Assembly: GCA_947164985.1 (NCBI GenBank)
Contig: CAMUYI010000002.1
Span: forward strand, 277,886-341,885
Source of the DNA: an uncultured Bacteroidales bacterium
GTDB lineage: Bacteria; Bacteroidota; Bacteroidia; Bacteroidales; Paludibacteraceae
Length of the DNA stretch: 64,000 nucleotides
Reading direction: 5' to 3'
The notes under the pieces are model-generated. The model was not told where the DNA came from. It saw nothing but the letters and a program-made list of their open reading frames with translations, and ran no database searches. The position numbers and the translations under genes were made by a program. Shown here in pieces: positions 9,408-16,931 of the stretch. Position 1 is the first letter of the stretch, and each line of letters begins with the position of its first letter.

Positions 9408-11147
9408 CGGAGCATCTTCTCCCAAAATCTCCAGCAATCCTTCTATCTCTTCTTCGCTTAGGTTCTTACGGTCATTCACACCCATCATAGGTCCAAAGAA
9501 GACCTTTAGTAAGGCCCGACCGATCACTTTGTTGAGATTGAATTTCGGGTTTGTCGCATCACCTGTCACCGGTACATCCAGCACAACTATATCTTGCGCG
9601 GAAGTAAGCATCTTGACACCAAGTCGAACAGGGACGTCCTTGTATTTGGCTTTGGTCATCAGATCGCGCCTACCTACTCTCGGATGATTCATGATGATTC
9701 GGTTAGAGCCTTTCAGTTTACCGGATACCACATCCATGCGGCTATCGACACGCAGGTCACCACCATTCAAGGGATAGCCGGTATAGTTACGGCATAAGGC
9801 ACTGAAATCACGCAGTTGAACACCGGTCATCTTCAGTTCTGCCCGCGTGTCCTGGTGCGCTAAGTCCGTACCGCCGATGAAATCCAGTTTCAGTTTGGCA
9901 TCGGAAGTTAAAGTAGCATCGATCTTCACGGCATTGCGACCGTTGGTTGCGATGTTATCGCCCGTTATTTCGAGCGTTTGGATACCATATTCCCACTCGT
10001 GTTTCATCGAATAGTCGTGGTACATCAGGTCATGACCCGTGATCAGTACTTTCTTCGCCATCCAGACGAGGGGTTTATCCGTAGATGGCTCGACTTCTTG
10101 CGCTTTCGAGGTCTCGACCGAATCGACCGCTTCTTCTGAATCTTTCTTGAGAAGACGACTTAGGGTATTCCAACTCTCATGTACCTCGTAGTCACCGGTG
10201 ATGCCGGTGAGGATGAGGCTATCGAGGATGAAGGTTTTGGTATTAAGGTCACCTTTGTTGACTACTACCCGTAGTTCATCCATCGCTGCGACCTGATCAT
10301 CGTGCGTGTCTTTGATGCTCAAACCCGTCATCGCCAAACGACCTTTAAGTTGAATATTAGTGATATTATCCAAACTACCGTCTACATGAATGTTTCCGTT
10401 CACTTTTGCCCCTAAACCGCTGACATTCAAGTAATCCTGCACCAAGGGTAAGGCTACATCCGTATGCACGTCCTCTAAGTTCAGCCGAACGGCATAGCGG
10501 TTCGATTGCATCTTGTAACCGGCGATGATGCCTACCCGACCACCTGTCGGTAGACCAAACTCCAGACCGGCATTAGTCTGCTTGTTATCAAAGAAGACAC
10601 CCGGGATGCGCAGCGATATATCCTCTACTTTCCATTGTTTATCAGAGATCACATCGCGGTAACGCACGGAACTGTTGTTAATGCGAATGTCATCGAGCGC
10701 AATCGTCCAAGGACTTTTATCGCTTGTCTCGGTTGCTTCGATGGTCGTTTTCACTGTATCTTTTGGGCTGAAACGCTCCATGATATCGGAGAAATTGAGT
10801 CGGTCATGACTCTTGAGCACCTGACCGTTGAAGCCGTCCAGATGGATGGCACGGATCTTGACACGCTTGGCAAGCAGTTGAGGATAAGCGATTTGCACGT
10901 AGAGTCGGTCAAACGAGATGAAGTTCGTCTCGCCGTTGGCTTCTTTACATTCAAAGCCATTAATCCTCACTCCGCCCCAGAACGGATTAATGATCACTTG
11001 GTCGGCATGGAGTTTACGACCTACGAGAGTTTCGCCATGATTGTTGACGATGTACTTGGCTATCGGAGAGACGACGCCAAGTATCAAAGCAAAGAGGAGC
11101 ACTATTGCTAGCGCTCCCCATCCACATATCTTCCAGAATGTTTTCAT
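9318..11147 (-). CDS. AsmA/DUF748-like envelope protein
   Basis: A 609-residue protein with one N-terminal membrane anchor ('IVLLFALILGVVSPIAKYIV') and a long beta-rich periplasmic part. The pattern 'VNNHGETLVGRKLHADQVII' near the start and 'VRVVVNKGDLNTKTFILDSL' in the middle resembles DUF748/AsmA-like bridge proteins that act between the two membranes in lipid transport or outer-membrane upkeep. The last ~29 residues are encoded antisense to the end of recQ and look low in conservation, as if an older stop was lost. It is 17 bp downstream of tsf and may share that transcript. Confidence 0.7.
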   Translation of the reverse strand: MKTFWKICGWGALAIVLLFALILGVVSPIAKYIVNNHGETLVGRKLHADQVIINPFWGGVRINGFECKEANGETNFISFDRLYVQIAYPQLLAKRVKIRAIHLDGFNGQVLKSHDRLNFSDIMERFSPKDTVKTTIEATETSDKSPWTIALDDIRINNSSVRYRDVISDKQWKVEDISLRIPGVFFDNKQTNAGLEFGLPTGGRVGIIAGYKMQSNRYAVRLNLEDVHTDVALPLVQDYLNVSGLGAKVNGNIHVDGSLDNITNIQLKGRLAMTGLSIKDTHDDQVAAMDELRVVVNKGDLNTKTFILDSLILTGITGDYEVHESWNTLSRLLKKDSEEAVDSVETSKAQEVEPSTDKPLVWMAKKVLITGHDLMYHDYSMKHEWEYGIQTLEITGDNIATNGRNAVKIDATLTSDAKLKLDFIGGTDLAHQDTRAELKMTGVQLRDFSALCRNYTGYPLNGGDLRVDSRMDVVSGKLKGSNRIIMNHPRVGRRDLMTKAKYKDVPVRLGVKMLTSAQDIVVLDVPVTGDATNPKFNLNKVIGRALLKVFFGPMMGVNDRKNLSEEEIEGLLEILGEDAPSLSNDSVAQLPADVTTHAGDSSVLSEISE

Positions 11148-11164
11148 CTGAATGATTTGTTTAA

Positions 11165-12157
11165 TTACTCAGCTGCAAGCGTGATGCGACGGAAGTCGAG
11201 GATCGTGACGCCTTTTGCTTTGAGTACGTCCTTCACGAGCTCTTTGCTCTCGCTCATGATGTATTGTTGCTCAACGAGCGTGCTCTCTTTCAAGAACTTA
11301 TTCAAACGACCTTGTGCAATCATCTCGATCTTCTTAGCCTGGGCAGCGAGGTTAGCCTCTGCCTCTGCCGGAACTTTCGCACGGATGTCACGAGCAATCT
11401 GAGCCTGCTCCTCGGTCAACCAGCCCTTAGCGGTGTTGGAAGCGATGTGATCATCGCTATCGCAGTGAGCGGGGTTGAGACCAGCCTTACGCAGCGCGTT
11501 CTCAACGGCTTTGTTGATCTCGTCCTGTTTGGTCTTCTCGATAGCTACCTCAAGTTCGTGCTTCTTAACGTCGTCAGCTACGTGATCAGCGTCCAAAGCG
11601 ATCGGCGACATAGCAGCTACCTGCATGGAGATACCATGAACGGTCTCAGCGTCAGAACCTGCCTCTGCAGCAACGAGCGAACTCAGTTTGTTTCCGAGGT
11701 GATTGTAAGCGTCCACTACCGGTGCCTCAAGGCATGCGTAGTCAGCCAACTCCATCTTCTCGCCGGTAACACCGGAACGCTCTGTGATGATCTCAGCCAC
11801 GGTGAAGTTACCGATCTTGAGGTTCTTGAGTTCCTCTTGGCTCTGTACTTTGTTATCCAAAGCAGCATCCAGGATGAGTTTAACCATACCAACGAAGTCC
11901 TCGTTCTTAGCTACGAAATCGGTCTCGCACTTCACGCCTACGATAGCGCCGAAGTTACCTTTTACCTTTGCGAGTACGCAACCTTCCGAAGCCTCACGGT
12001 CGCTACGTTTTGCTGCGATAGCCTGCCCGCGCTTGCGGAGCAAGTCCTTCGCAACCTCGAAATCACCGTTAGCCTCTTCGAGAGCCTTCTTTACATCCAT
12101 CATACCTGCGCCAGTGATGTCGCGCAGTTTTTTGATATCAGCTAATGTAACAGCCAT
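11165..12157 (-). CDS. tsf: translation elongation factor Ts
   Basis: The GDP-GTP exchange factor of EF-Tu. The N-terminal UBA-like domain '[20 protein letters not shown]' is the classic TsF signature; the core '[13 protein letters not shown]' carries the TDFV motif that contacts EF-Tu. At 330 residues it is longer than the 283 of E. coli, as usual in Bacteroidales. It follows rpsB on the minus strand with a 36-bp gap made almost entirely of a TTAAAAA heptamer array. Confidence 0.97.
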   Translation of the reverse strand: MAVTLADIKKLRDITGAGMMDVKKALEEANGDFEVAKDLLRKRGQAIAAKRSDREASEGCVLAKVKGNFGAIVGVKCETDFVAKNEDFVGMVKLILDAALDNKVQSQEELKNLKIGNFTVAEIITERSGVTGEKMELADYACLEAPVVDAYNHLGNKLSSLVAAEAGSDAETVHGISMQVAAMSPIALDADHVADDVKKHELEVAIEKTKQDEINKAVENALRKAGLNPAHCDSDDHIASNTAKGWLTEEQAQIARDIRAKVPAEAEANLAAQAKKIEMIAQGRLNKFLKESTLVEQQYIMSESKELVKDVLKAKGVTILDFRRITLAAE

Positions 12158-12165
12158 ATTCTTAA

Positions 12166-12194
12166 TTAAAAATTAAAAATTAAAAATTACGAAT
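12166..12194. repeat. heptamer tandem array (TTAAAAA)
   Basis: Units TTAAAAA x3 then TTACGAA fill the gap between the rpsB stop and the tsf start. The period is exactly 7 nt. Confidence 0.9.
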
Positions 12195-13003
12195 TATTCG
12201 GCAGCTTCTTCAGCGTCTGCTTTCGGAGCAGCTTTGCGGATACGTTGACGACGCTCTTTGGGAGCCGGAGCCTCTGCGGTAGCTTGCTCTTGAGCAGCTT
12301 CCTCGTCAGCTTTCTCTACCTTACGCTCCTCGAGACCCTCTTTGATAGCCTCGCAAACAGCGGTGAGGATGACGTCAATAGCCTTCGTTGCATCATCGTT
12401 TGCCGGGATCACGAAGTCAATGTTGTTCGGGTTTGAGTTCGTATCTACGATACCGAATACAGGAATACCCAGACGGTTAGCCTCTGCAACAGCGATCTTC
12501 TCTTTGATCACGTCAACTACGAATACAGCACTCGGCAGACGAGTCATGTCGGCGATAGAACCAAGGTTCTTCTCCAGTTTCTCACGCTGACGTGCGATTT
12601 GCAGTTTCTCGCGCTTCGAAACGTTATCCAGCGTACCATCGGTAGTCATCTTGTCGATCTGGCTCATTTTCTTCACAGCCTTACGGATCGTCGGGAAGTT
12701 GGTCAACATACCACCTGCCCAACGCTCGGTGATGTACGGCATGCCTACCTCTTGTGCGTGAGCAGCGATAACCTCTTGAGCCTGTTTCTTCGTACCAACG
12801 AACAGCACCTTACGGCCACTGCGTGCCAGGTTCTTCAAAGCTTCAGCAGCCTCGTCAACCTTTACGACAGTCTTGTTCAAGTCGATGATGTGAATACCGT
12901 TGCGCTCCATGTAGATGTACGGAGCCATTGCCGGGTTCCATTTGCGTTTGAGGTGGCCAAAATGTGCACCAGCCTCGAGCAATTGATCAAAATTTGTTCT
13001 CAT
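12194..13003 (-). CDS. rpsB: 30S ribosomal protein S2
   Basis: Signature 'LEAGAHFGHLKRKWNPAMAPY' at residues 10-30 and 'LPSAVFVVDVIKEKIAVAEA' later identify S2 of the small subunit. Length is 269, with a charged Ala/Glu/Lys-rich C-terminal tail ('APAPKERRQRIRKAAPK') typical of Bacteroidota. It lies downstream of rpsI with a 175-bp gap that holds a long hairpin and a heptamer array, and upstream of tsf as in most bacteria. Confidence 0.97.
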   Translation of the reverse strand: MRTNFDQLLEAGAHFGHLKRKWNPAMAPYIYMERNGIHIIDLNKTVVKVDEAAEALKNLARSGRKVLFVGTKKQAQEVIAAHAQEVGMPYITERWAGGMLTNFPTIRKAVKKMSQIDKMTTDGTLDNVSKREKLQIARQREKLEKNLGSIADMTRLPSAVFVVDVIKEKIAVAEANRLGIPVFGIVDTNSNPNNIDFVIPANDDATKAIDVILTAVCEAIKEGLEERKVEKADEEAAQEQATAEAPAPKERRQRIRKAAPKADAEEAAE

Positions 13004-13008
13004 TTTTT

Positions 13009-13036
13009 TGTGTAATGTTTAATGTGTAATGTTTAT
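13009..13036. repeat. heptamer tandem array (TGTGTAA/TGTTTAA)
   Basis: Four units, TGTGTAA, TGTTTAA, TGTGTAA, TGTTTAT, immediately 5' of the rpsB start on the minus strand, where a ribosome binding site would otherwise be. Confidence 0.85.
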
Positions 13037-13117
13037 TAAAAAGCTCCTTGTATTTTGGAATTCCCGTTCACGCGCATAATACATTATTAAATACACGCGC
13101 ACGCATATGCGTTTGAG

Positions 13118-13168
13118 ACTCCAAAACAATCGTGTGGTAATCCCGAAGGAGTCCACACGATTTGGAGT
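13118..13168 (-). promoter_or_regulatory. long hairpin in the rpsI-rpsB gap, candidate S2 leader
   Basis: Nested complementarity: ACTCCAA/TTGGAGT outside, ATCGTGTGG/CCACACGAT inside, and a UCC-UUCG-GGA tip on the minus strand. There is no U tract, so it is not an ordinary terminator. Its place between rpsI and rpsB suits either an autoregulatory ribosomal-protein site for S2 or an mRNA processing site. The structure is seen; the role is inferred. Confidence 0.6.
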
Positions 13169-13178
13169 GTTCTTCCGA

Positions 13179-13565
13179 TTAACGTTTACTGAACTGGAAG
13201 TGCTTACGAGCCTTCGGCTGACCCGGTTTCTTACGCTCAACCTCACGAGCGTCACGAGTCATGAAGCCTTCAGCCTTCAACGCAGCCTTGTCTTCCGGAT
13301 TAATCTTCACCAGCGCACGTGCGATAGCCAAACGCAGAGCCTCTGCCTGACCTTTGAAACCACCACCGTCAAGGTTAGCCTTGATATCGTATTTCTCAGC
13401 AACGCCGAGCTTGTTCAGCGGCTGAAGAACGATATAGCGCAGAATAGAAGACGGGAAATATGTCTCGATGTCACGACCGTTGATCACGATCTTGCCGGCA
13501 CCATCATTTACGTAAACACGAGCTACTGCCTCTTTACGACGACCTAATGCATTAACTGTTTCCAT
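13179..13565 (-). CDS. rpsI: 30S ribosomal protein S9
   Basis: A 128-residue protein with 'NALGRRKEAVARVYVNDGAG' at the N-terminus and 'EALRLAIARALVKI' in the middle. The basic tail ends 'KKPGQPKARKHFQFSKR', whose C-terminal Lys-Arg reaches the P-site tRNA. It is 8 bp downstream of rplM, the standard L13-S9 pair. Confidence 0.97.
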   Translation of the reverse strand: METVNALGRRKEAVARVYVNDGAGKIVINGRDIETYFPSSILRYIVLQPLNKLGVAEKYDIKANLDGGGFKGQAEALRLAIARALVKINPEDKAALKAEGFMTRDAREVERKKPGQPKARKHFQFSKR

Positions 13566-13573
13566 ATCTTCTA

Positions 13574-14029
13574 TTATTTCAGGGTGTTAATATCAATTAC
13601 TTTCGGTTGTTGTGCCTGCATGTTGTGCTCTGCACCTGCGAAAATGTACAGGTTAGTGATCTGACGAGCACCCAGACGATTCTTCGGCAACATACCTTTT
13701 ACTACTTTGCGAACGAGCTTGTCAGCGCCCTTAGCCATCAGGTCAGCCGGAGTGAACTCACGTTGGCCACCCGGGAAACCGGTGTAGCGTACATACACGC
13801 GATCGTTCCATTTGTTACCTGTCAGCTGCACTTTGTCAGCGTTCACGATGATTACATTGTCACCACAGTCCACGTTCGGAGTGTAGGACGGTTTGTACTT
13901 ACCACGCAGCAGTTTAGCTACTTTGGAGCACATACGGCCGAGGATCTGGCCTTCAGCGTCAACCACTACCCACTCTTTCTTAGCGGTAGCTTTGTTTACA
14001 GACACTGTCTTGTAAGAATTGTATTCCAT
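13574..14029 (-). CDS. rplM: 50S ribosomal protein L13
   Basis: A 151-residue L13: 'KEWVVVDAEGQILGRMCSKV' near the N-terminus and 'KMLPKNRLG'-like 'VVKGMLPKNRLGARQITNLY' near the end. The ORF track begins 18 codons upstream, but family length and the A-rich, SD-less context ('aaaattaATG') favour the start MEYNSYKTVS at 14029. It is the first gene of rplM-rpsI-rpsB-tsf, behind a structured leader and a clear promoter. Confidence 0.95.
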   Translation of the reverse strand: MEYNSYKTVSVNKATAKKEWVVVDAEGQILGRMCSKVAKLLRGKYKPSYTPNVDCGDNVIIVNADKVQLTGNKWNDRVYVRYTGFPGGQREFTPADLMAKGADKLVRKVVKGMLPKNRLGARQITNLYIFAGAEHNMQAQQPKVIDINTLK

Positions 14030-14049
14030 TAATTTTGTTTGTTTTAGGC

Positions 14050-14095
14050 TTGGCCGACAGACATCTATTAAGCGTCTCCGCACTGCCCAGCCAGG
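14050..14095 (-). promoter_or_regulatory. structured leader of rplM, candidate L13 leader
   Basis: In the roughly 118-nt 5' leader the minus strand can form GGCU(g)GGCAG paired with CUGUCGGCC, enclosing a small GCG-GAGA-CGC hairpin. A ribosomal-protein leader upstream of L13 is an established class in Bacteroidia; the match here rests on position and fold, since I could not run a covariance model. Confidence 0.55.
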
Positions 14096-14151
14096 CGATT
14101 TATAATTATTGTTTTACATGCGTTCTCGCGTTGTACGCGCGAAAAAGCGTG

Positions 14152-14183
14152 CAAAGGTACTGCTTTTTTTTGACATGACCAAA
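14152..14183 (-). promoter_or_regulatory. promoter of rplM-rpsI-rpsB-tsf
   Basis: On the minus strand TTTG, 20 nt, then TACCTTTG, followed by CAC. This is the Bacteroidota -33/-7 pattern. No other promoter of this quality is seen before tsf. Confidence 0.8.
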
Positions 14184-14235
14184 TTTTTTTTCAAAAATCT
14201 GCTAAAAATCTTTCATTTTACTATAGAAAACACAG

Positions 14236-14262
14236 AAAAATCGCCCGAAATGAGCGATTTTT
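14236..14262 (-). terminator. terminator after the 126-residue small gene
   Basis: AAAATCGC/GCGATTTT stem with an 8-9 nt loop and flanking A and T runs, about 20 bp beyond the stop codon at 14284. It separates the accessory cassette from the rplM promoter. Confidence 0.65.
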
Positions 14263-14283
14263 CCTTGAGAGTGCGCAGAGCGA

Positions 14284-14664
14284 TTAACCGTGTTGCTGGT
14301 CGTACTCGGCGCCGCAGACCATCCAGTAGTAGGCCTTGAGGGTCTTCTTGCCGCCTGCGAGGTCTTTCTGAGCCATGAAGGCTTGTTGGTCAGCAAGTTG
14401 TTTGCTCAGATCGGCTGCACGGGTTGCAACCATGTCGCGTACTGCGGTGAAGCGTGCGCGGACTGCTACCTCACGGTTCGACAGCGGAGTACTGCGCTCC
14501 ACTTTTCTACGGAGATACAGTCGGTTACAGTCTTTTGACTCGGTCGCTGCTACGCGGTGCGTACCCAAGAGCATCTTGGTACAAGAGTGTTGACCGCTCT
14601 TGCTCGGTTTGGAGAGTGCTCCGGATACATGATCAATACCGGCACTCCATTCTACTTTAGCCAT
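14284..14664 (-). CDS. small cassette protein A (126 aa), unrecognised family
   Basis: No known function. It is clearly homologous to the next gene upstream: both start MAK, share 'VSGAL-K', 'KM-L-THR-A', 'C-R-YLR', 'TP', 'AQKDLA-GKKT' and end in Q-rich residues. The central 'RLYLRRKVERSTPLSNREVA' followed by 'RARFTAV' recalls small phage-linked proteins with a beta-hairpin then a helix. There is no signal peptide or membrane segment. Last gene of the minus-strand cassette, with a terminator behind and a 182-bp structured gap in front. Confidence 0.7.
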   Translation of the reverse strand: MAKVEWSAGIDHVSGALSKPSKSGQHSCTKMLLGTHRVAATESKDCNRLYLRRKVERSTPLSNREVAVRARFTAVRDMVATRAADLSKQLADQQAFMAQKDLAGGKKTLKAYYWMVCGAEYDQQHG

Positions 14665-14846
14665 TTCGCGTGTGGCTATCCTCGTACATGTACCAAAACT
14701 CCGTTTTAGTAGGGAGTACTCGGATGCACCCGCTCTTAACTCGGACTATCGCTACGTTAGCAGTCCTCGTTAGGGGGATGCCCTCTAAGCCACGTGAGAG
14801 GGGTTAAATGTTAATAAAAAGAGTGAGTTTTGGGTTAACCTGTTGA
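14665..14846 (-). other. structured intergenic/leader segment
   Basis: No ORF. On the minus strand several complementary blocks follow each other: CCCTCT/AGAGGG near 14800, GGACT...AGTCC enclosing GCTA-ACG-TAGC near 14755, and ACTCC...GGAGT near 14710. The segment lies just 5' of small gene A and could be its leader or a small RNA. No promoter box of the -33/-7 type was found in it. Confidence 0.4.
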
Positions 14847-15239
14847 TCAGCCTTGATTGGCTTGATCGTAGGCTGCTGCTTCCAAAGACCAGAGGTATGA
14901 CCGCATGGTCTTTTTGCCGTTAGCAAGATCCTTTTGCGCCTTGAAGGCTGCCTCGTCGGCTGCTTGCTTGGTGGGGTCGTTGAGTCGCGTGTTGACTGCT
15001 GCCGAAACAGCTGCAAACTTGGTGCGGATTCCGGTCTCTTTAGCCGTTACGGGCGTAGTGCGGGTTACGGACTTGAGGTCGCGGAGGTAGACGCGGGAGC
15101 AATCAGGCGAGGTGGTAGGTGCTTTACGGTGGGTAGCCAACACCATCTTTTGGTCTGCCGCGTGCGGGGACTTTTTGTCGATCTTGTTCAGAGCGCCAGA
15201 GACGGTCTCAAACATCGGGGCATAGGTTGCTTTTGCCAT
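14847..15239 (-). CDS. small cassette protein B (130 aa), paralogue of A
   Basis: Paralogue of the gene at 14284-14664, aligning over its full length ('ADQKMVLATHRKAPTTSPDC', 'SRVYLRDLK', 'TKFAAVSAAVNTRL', 'AQKDLANGKKTMRSYLW'). Soluble, basic N-terminal half, Ala-rich helical C-terminal half. No known function. Tandem duplication with divergence of about half the positions implies the pair is old and both copies are kept. Confidence 0.72.
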   Translation of the reverse strand: MAKATYAPMFETVSGALNKIDKKSPHAADQKMVLATHRKAPTTSPDCSRVYLRDLKSVTRTTPVTAKETGIRTKFAAVSAAVNTRLNDPTKQAADEAAFKAQKDLANGKKTMRSYLWSLEAAAYDQANQG

Positions 15240-15265
15240 AGTGAGTAAGTGTTTTTTGTGTTAAA

Positions 15266-15305
15266 CTGGTCTACTGGTCAACTGGTCTTCTAGTCAACTA
15301 GTAGG
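15266..15305. repeat. octamer tandem array (CTGGTCNN)
   Basis: Five units: CTGGTCTA, CTGGTCAA, CTGGTCTT, CTAGTCAA, CTAGTAGG, just upstream of small gene B on the minus strand. Period 8 nt. Confidence 0.85.
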
Positions 15306-15339
15306 ATCGGCTCTTTCTTTAAATAGGTGAGCGTTTTAC

Positions 15340-15447
15340 CTATTTCTTGCGGTGCTTCTCGATGTGGTAGAAGCCAAGAGTGAGGATCTTGATAAGGATC
15401 TCAAAGAGGACTTTAGTCCAACTGGTTTCTTCTTGTTCTGTTTTCAT
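15340..15447 (-). CDS. 35-residue amphipathic peptide, smalltalk-like
   Basis: Missing from the ORF track. Translation MKTEQEETSWTKVLFEILIK followed by a hydrophobic stretch and a basic tail ending HRKK. The 'W-KVL-EI-IKILT' core resembles the Bacteroidota 'smalltalk' small proteins, which are about 30 residues long and usually lie beside a DNA-binding protein gene and an amidase. Here it lies between small gene B and an endolysin-like gene, a similar setting. Such a short ORF needs support from conservation. Confidence 0.5.
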   Translation of the reverse strand: MKTEQEETSWTKVLFEILIKILTLGFYHIEKHRKK

Positions 15448-15489
15448 AATGTAGTTGTTTTAAAAATAAAACAAAAATGCAAGATGTTT

Positions 15490-15879
15490 TTATTTAGCGG
15501 CACAAATCTCAAGGCGGGTCTCTTCTGAGGCGGTTTGCTCGGAAAGCCAGCGGGCGGTAAGAGATTGCTCCATGCTGGCGGAGATAAGGATACAGCCTTT
15601 ACTGTGCTCAGGTAGAGAGCCGCGGTGGAATCGTATTCCGGAACGTCCGGGGACTTGGGATAAGAGGGGTAAGAGCCTCTTAAACTTGGGCGATTGGGTG
15701 ACTTGAACTTTGTAGATCAAGGCGGGGACGAGGTAGTCGGCATTTTCGAGTGTGTCGCAGATATAGTGCAGACGCTCTACGAGGAGGCCGGTACGCTTGT
15801 TGATGTAGTGCGATGTGCGATAGAGTTTGCCGTGGACAGCCTTGTCTTCGGGCATGGCACGGATGAGTTTATAGTACAT
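15490..15879 (-). CDS. DUF5675-like (phage endolysin-associated) protein
   Basis: A 129-residue protein. The C-terminal part 'RFHRGSLPEHSKGCILIS' fits the H-x-G ... T/S-x-GCI-L-h motif of DUF5675, a family found in phages and in Bacteroidota near amidases and holins. The N-terminus carries 'HGKLYRTSHYINKRTG', again as in that family. The start at 15879 (MYYKLIRAM) is preferred over the track start 12 bp upstream. The adjacent holin-like gene supports a wall-degradation or lysis role, inferred only. Confidence 0.6.
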   Translation of the reverse strand: MYYKLIRAMPEDKAVHGKLYRTSHYINKRTGLLVERLHYICDTLENADYLVPALIYKVQVTQSPKFKRLLPLLSQVPGRSGIRFHRGSLPEHSKGCILISASMEQSLTARWLSEQTASEETRLEICAAK

Positions 15880-15925
15880 AAAAAGACACAAGCTAAAAAT
15901 TAATACAAGCTAAAAAAGACACAAG

Positions 15926-16120
15926 CTAGTTTTTCTTCTTGTAGACGTAGTCGATGCCCATCAGCGCGCCGGAGAAGGTGGCGACTTCCCCGAACGCGAC
16001 GAGGAGCGATTCATGGATTTGGCCTTCGGGGTCGATGAAGACTCCGCAGAAGAGTAATATAAGTCCGCCGATGGAGAGCACTGTGGCGGTGATGAGTTGC
16101 AAATTTACTTTCATATTCAT
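15926..16120 (-). CDS. holin-like two-helix membrane protein
   Basis: A 64-residue protein with two membrane segments ('LITATVLSIGGLILLFCGVF' and 'LLVAFGEVATFSGALMGIDY') joined by a short acidic loop and ending in YKKKN, the size and topology of a small holin. It sits 47 bp upstream of the DUF5675-like gene in the direction of transcription. A second start lies 6 bp in. The role as a lysis pore is inferred from topology and neighbour. Confidence 0.6.
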   Translation of the reverse strand: MNMKVNLQLITATVLSIGGLILLFCGVFIDPEGQIHESLLVAFGEVATFSGALMGIDYVYKKKN

Positions 16121-16242
16121 AAAAATGTTTAGCTATTCTCGGCGGAAGCCACTCCTTCCATTCCGTTGGAAGGACGTTCCGGGTGCAAATATGCCCACAT
16201 TTTTGGCGGTTTTGCAAATTTTTCACAAAAAAGTCTACAAAA

Positions 16243-16389
16243 TTATCCCCAGGCGTACTTCAGGAAGGCTTCAATATTGGTTTCATCGACCGGTTGTCCG
16301 AAGCAGTCGAGCAGGTCTTTGACGATACGCGCTTCGATATGTTTTCCTGCGCGTTGATTGAGACATTGATGTATTTCGTGTGTGGTCAT
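16243..16389 (-). CDS. 48-residue protein, unrecognised
   Basis: Not in the ORF track. Begins MTTHEIHQCLNQRAGKHIEA and ends in 'AFLKYAWG'. The start overlaps the stop of the upstream gene as ATGA, a strong sign of a real coupled gene. Predicted helical and soluble, with two cysteines. No function can be assigned. Confidence 0.55.
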   Translation of the reverse strand: MTTHEIHQCLNQRAGKHIEARIVKDLLDCFGQPVDETNIEAFLKYAWG

Positions 16390-16622
16390 AGAGTTCCTTT
16401 CTTTTTTGAGCGTTCAACGATTTCGAGGTTGTATAAGGTCGCTATCTCCCGAAGATGGACCGAGATTGCATCGGGATTGAGTCGGTTACGAATCGGCTTG
16501 TAGAAAGCGAAGATTTTGCCGTTTCGTGTTCGAAAGATGAAGTCATCTATTCGTCCTCTCAATGCTCTCAAATTGCCGTCAACTGATCTGAGTTGAAAGG
16601 CGGTTTTACTATATTTCGGCAT
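16386..16622 (-). CDS. 78-residue cassette protein with R-N-G-K beta motif
   Basis: Begins MPKYSKTAFQLRSVDG. The core 'LRGRIDDFIFRTRNGKIFAF' is a beta-hairpin pattern (G-x-h-x-x-h-h-h-x-x-R-N-G-K) seen in small phage-associated proteins of Bacteroidota. The start at 16622 is chosen because AAAGGAGGT lies 5 nt before it, an unusually perfect Shine-Dalgarno for this phylum, placed inside the 3' end of the upstream gene (14-bp overlap). The track start 69 bp upstream would run far into that gene. It ends in ATGA shared with the next small gene. Confidence 0.65.
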   Translation of the reverse strand: MPKYSKTAFQLRSVDGNLRALRGRIDDFIFRTRNGKIFAFYKPIRNRLNPDAISVHLREIATLYNLEIVERSKKKGTL

Positions 16623-16929
16623 GGGTACCTCCTTTCTTGAATTCGGCCTTGACTTCTGCCCAGATGAGTTTGCGTGGACGTTTGTCGCCATTGGCCATGC
16701 GACGTGATACTTCGGAAGCCATGAGAGCGAAGGATGAGCGGGCTGCTACTTCACCTTTGGTGGGTTTAGTGCGACGCGGTTTGTCTTCGCGGATGTAGAT
16801 CTTCTGTTTGCCGTTTCTGACTTGCGCTACGACGCGCTTGGTGATGACACCTTTGGAGGTGATGATCGTGGTTTTTGATAGTGTGCCGGAGACATTAGCT
16901 ATACCGGCGGGAAATATACAATCTGCCAT
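16609..16929 (-). CDS. small cassette protein C (106 aa), distant relative of A and B
   Basis: 'AGIANVSGTLSK' at the N-terminus, 'VRNGKQKIYIRED' in the middle and 'TKGEVAARSSFALMASEVSR' after it follow the same order as proteins A and B and the R-N-G-K motif of the 78-residue neighbour, so these genes form one divergent family. A basic linker 'KPRRTKP' connects hairpin and helix. No known function. It starts 2 bp after the stop of the upstream gene. Confidence 0.65.
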   Translation of the reverse strand: MADCIFPAGIANVSGTLSKTTIITSKGVITKRVVAQVRNGKQKIYIREDKPRRTKPTKGEVAARSSFALMASEVSRRMANGDKRPRKLIWAEVKAEFKKGGTHAEI

Positions 16930-16931
16930 AA

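Noticed and set aside
11264-12145. 293-residue plus-strand ORF opposite tsf
   Set aside because: Shadow of tsf.
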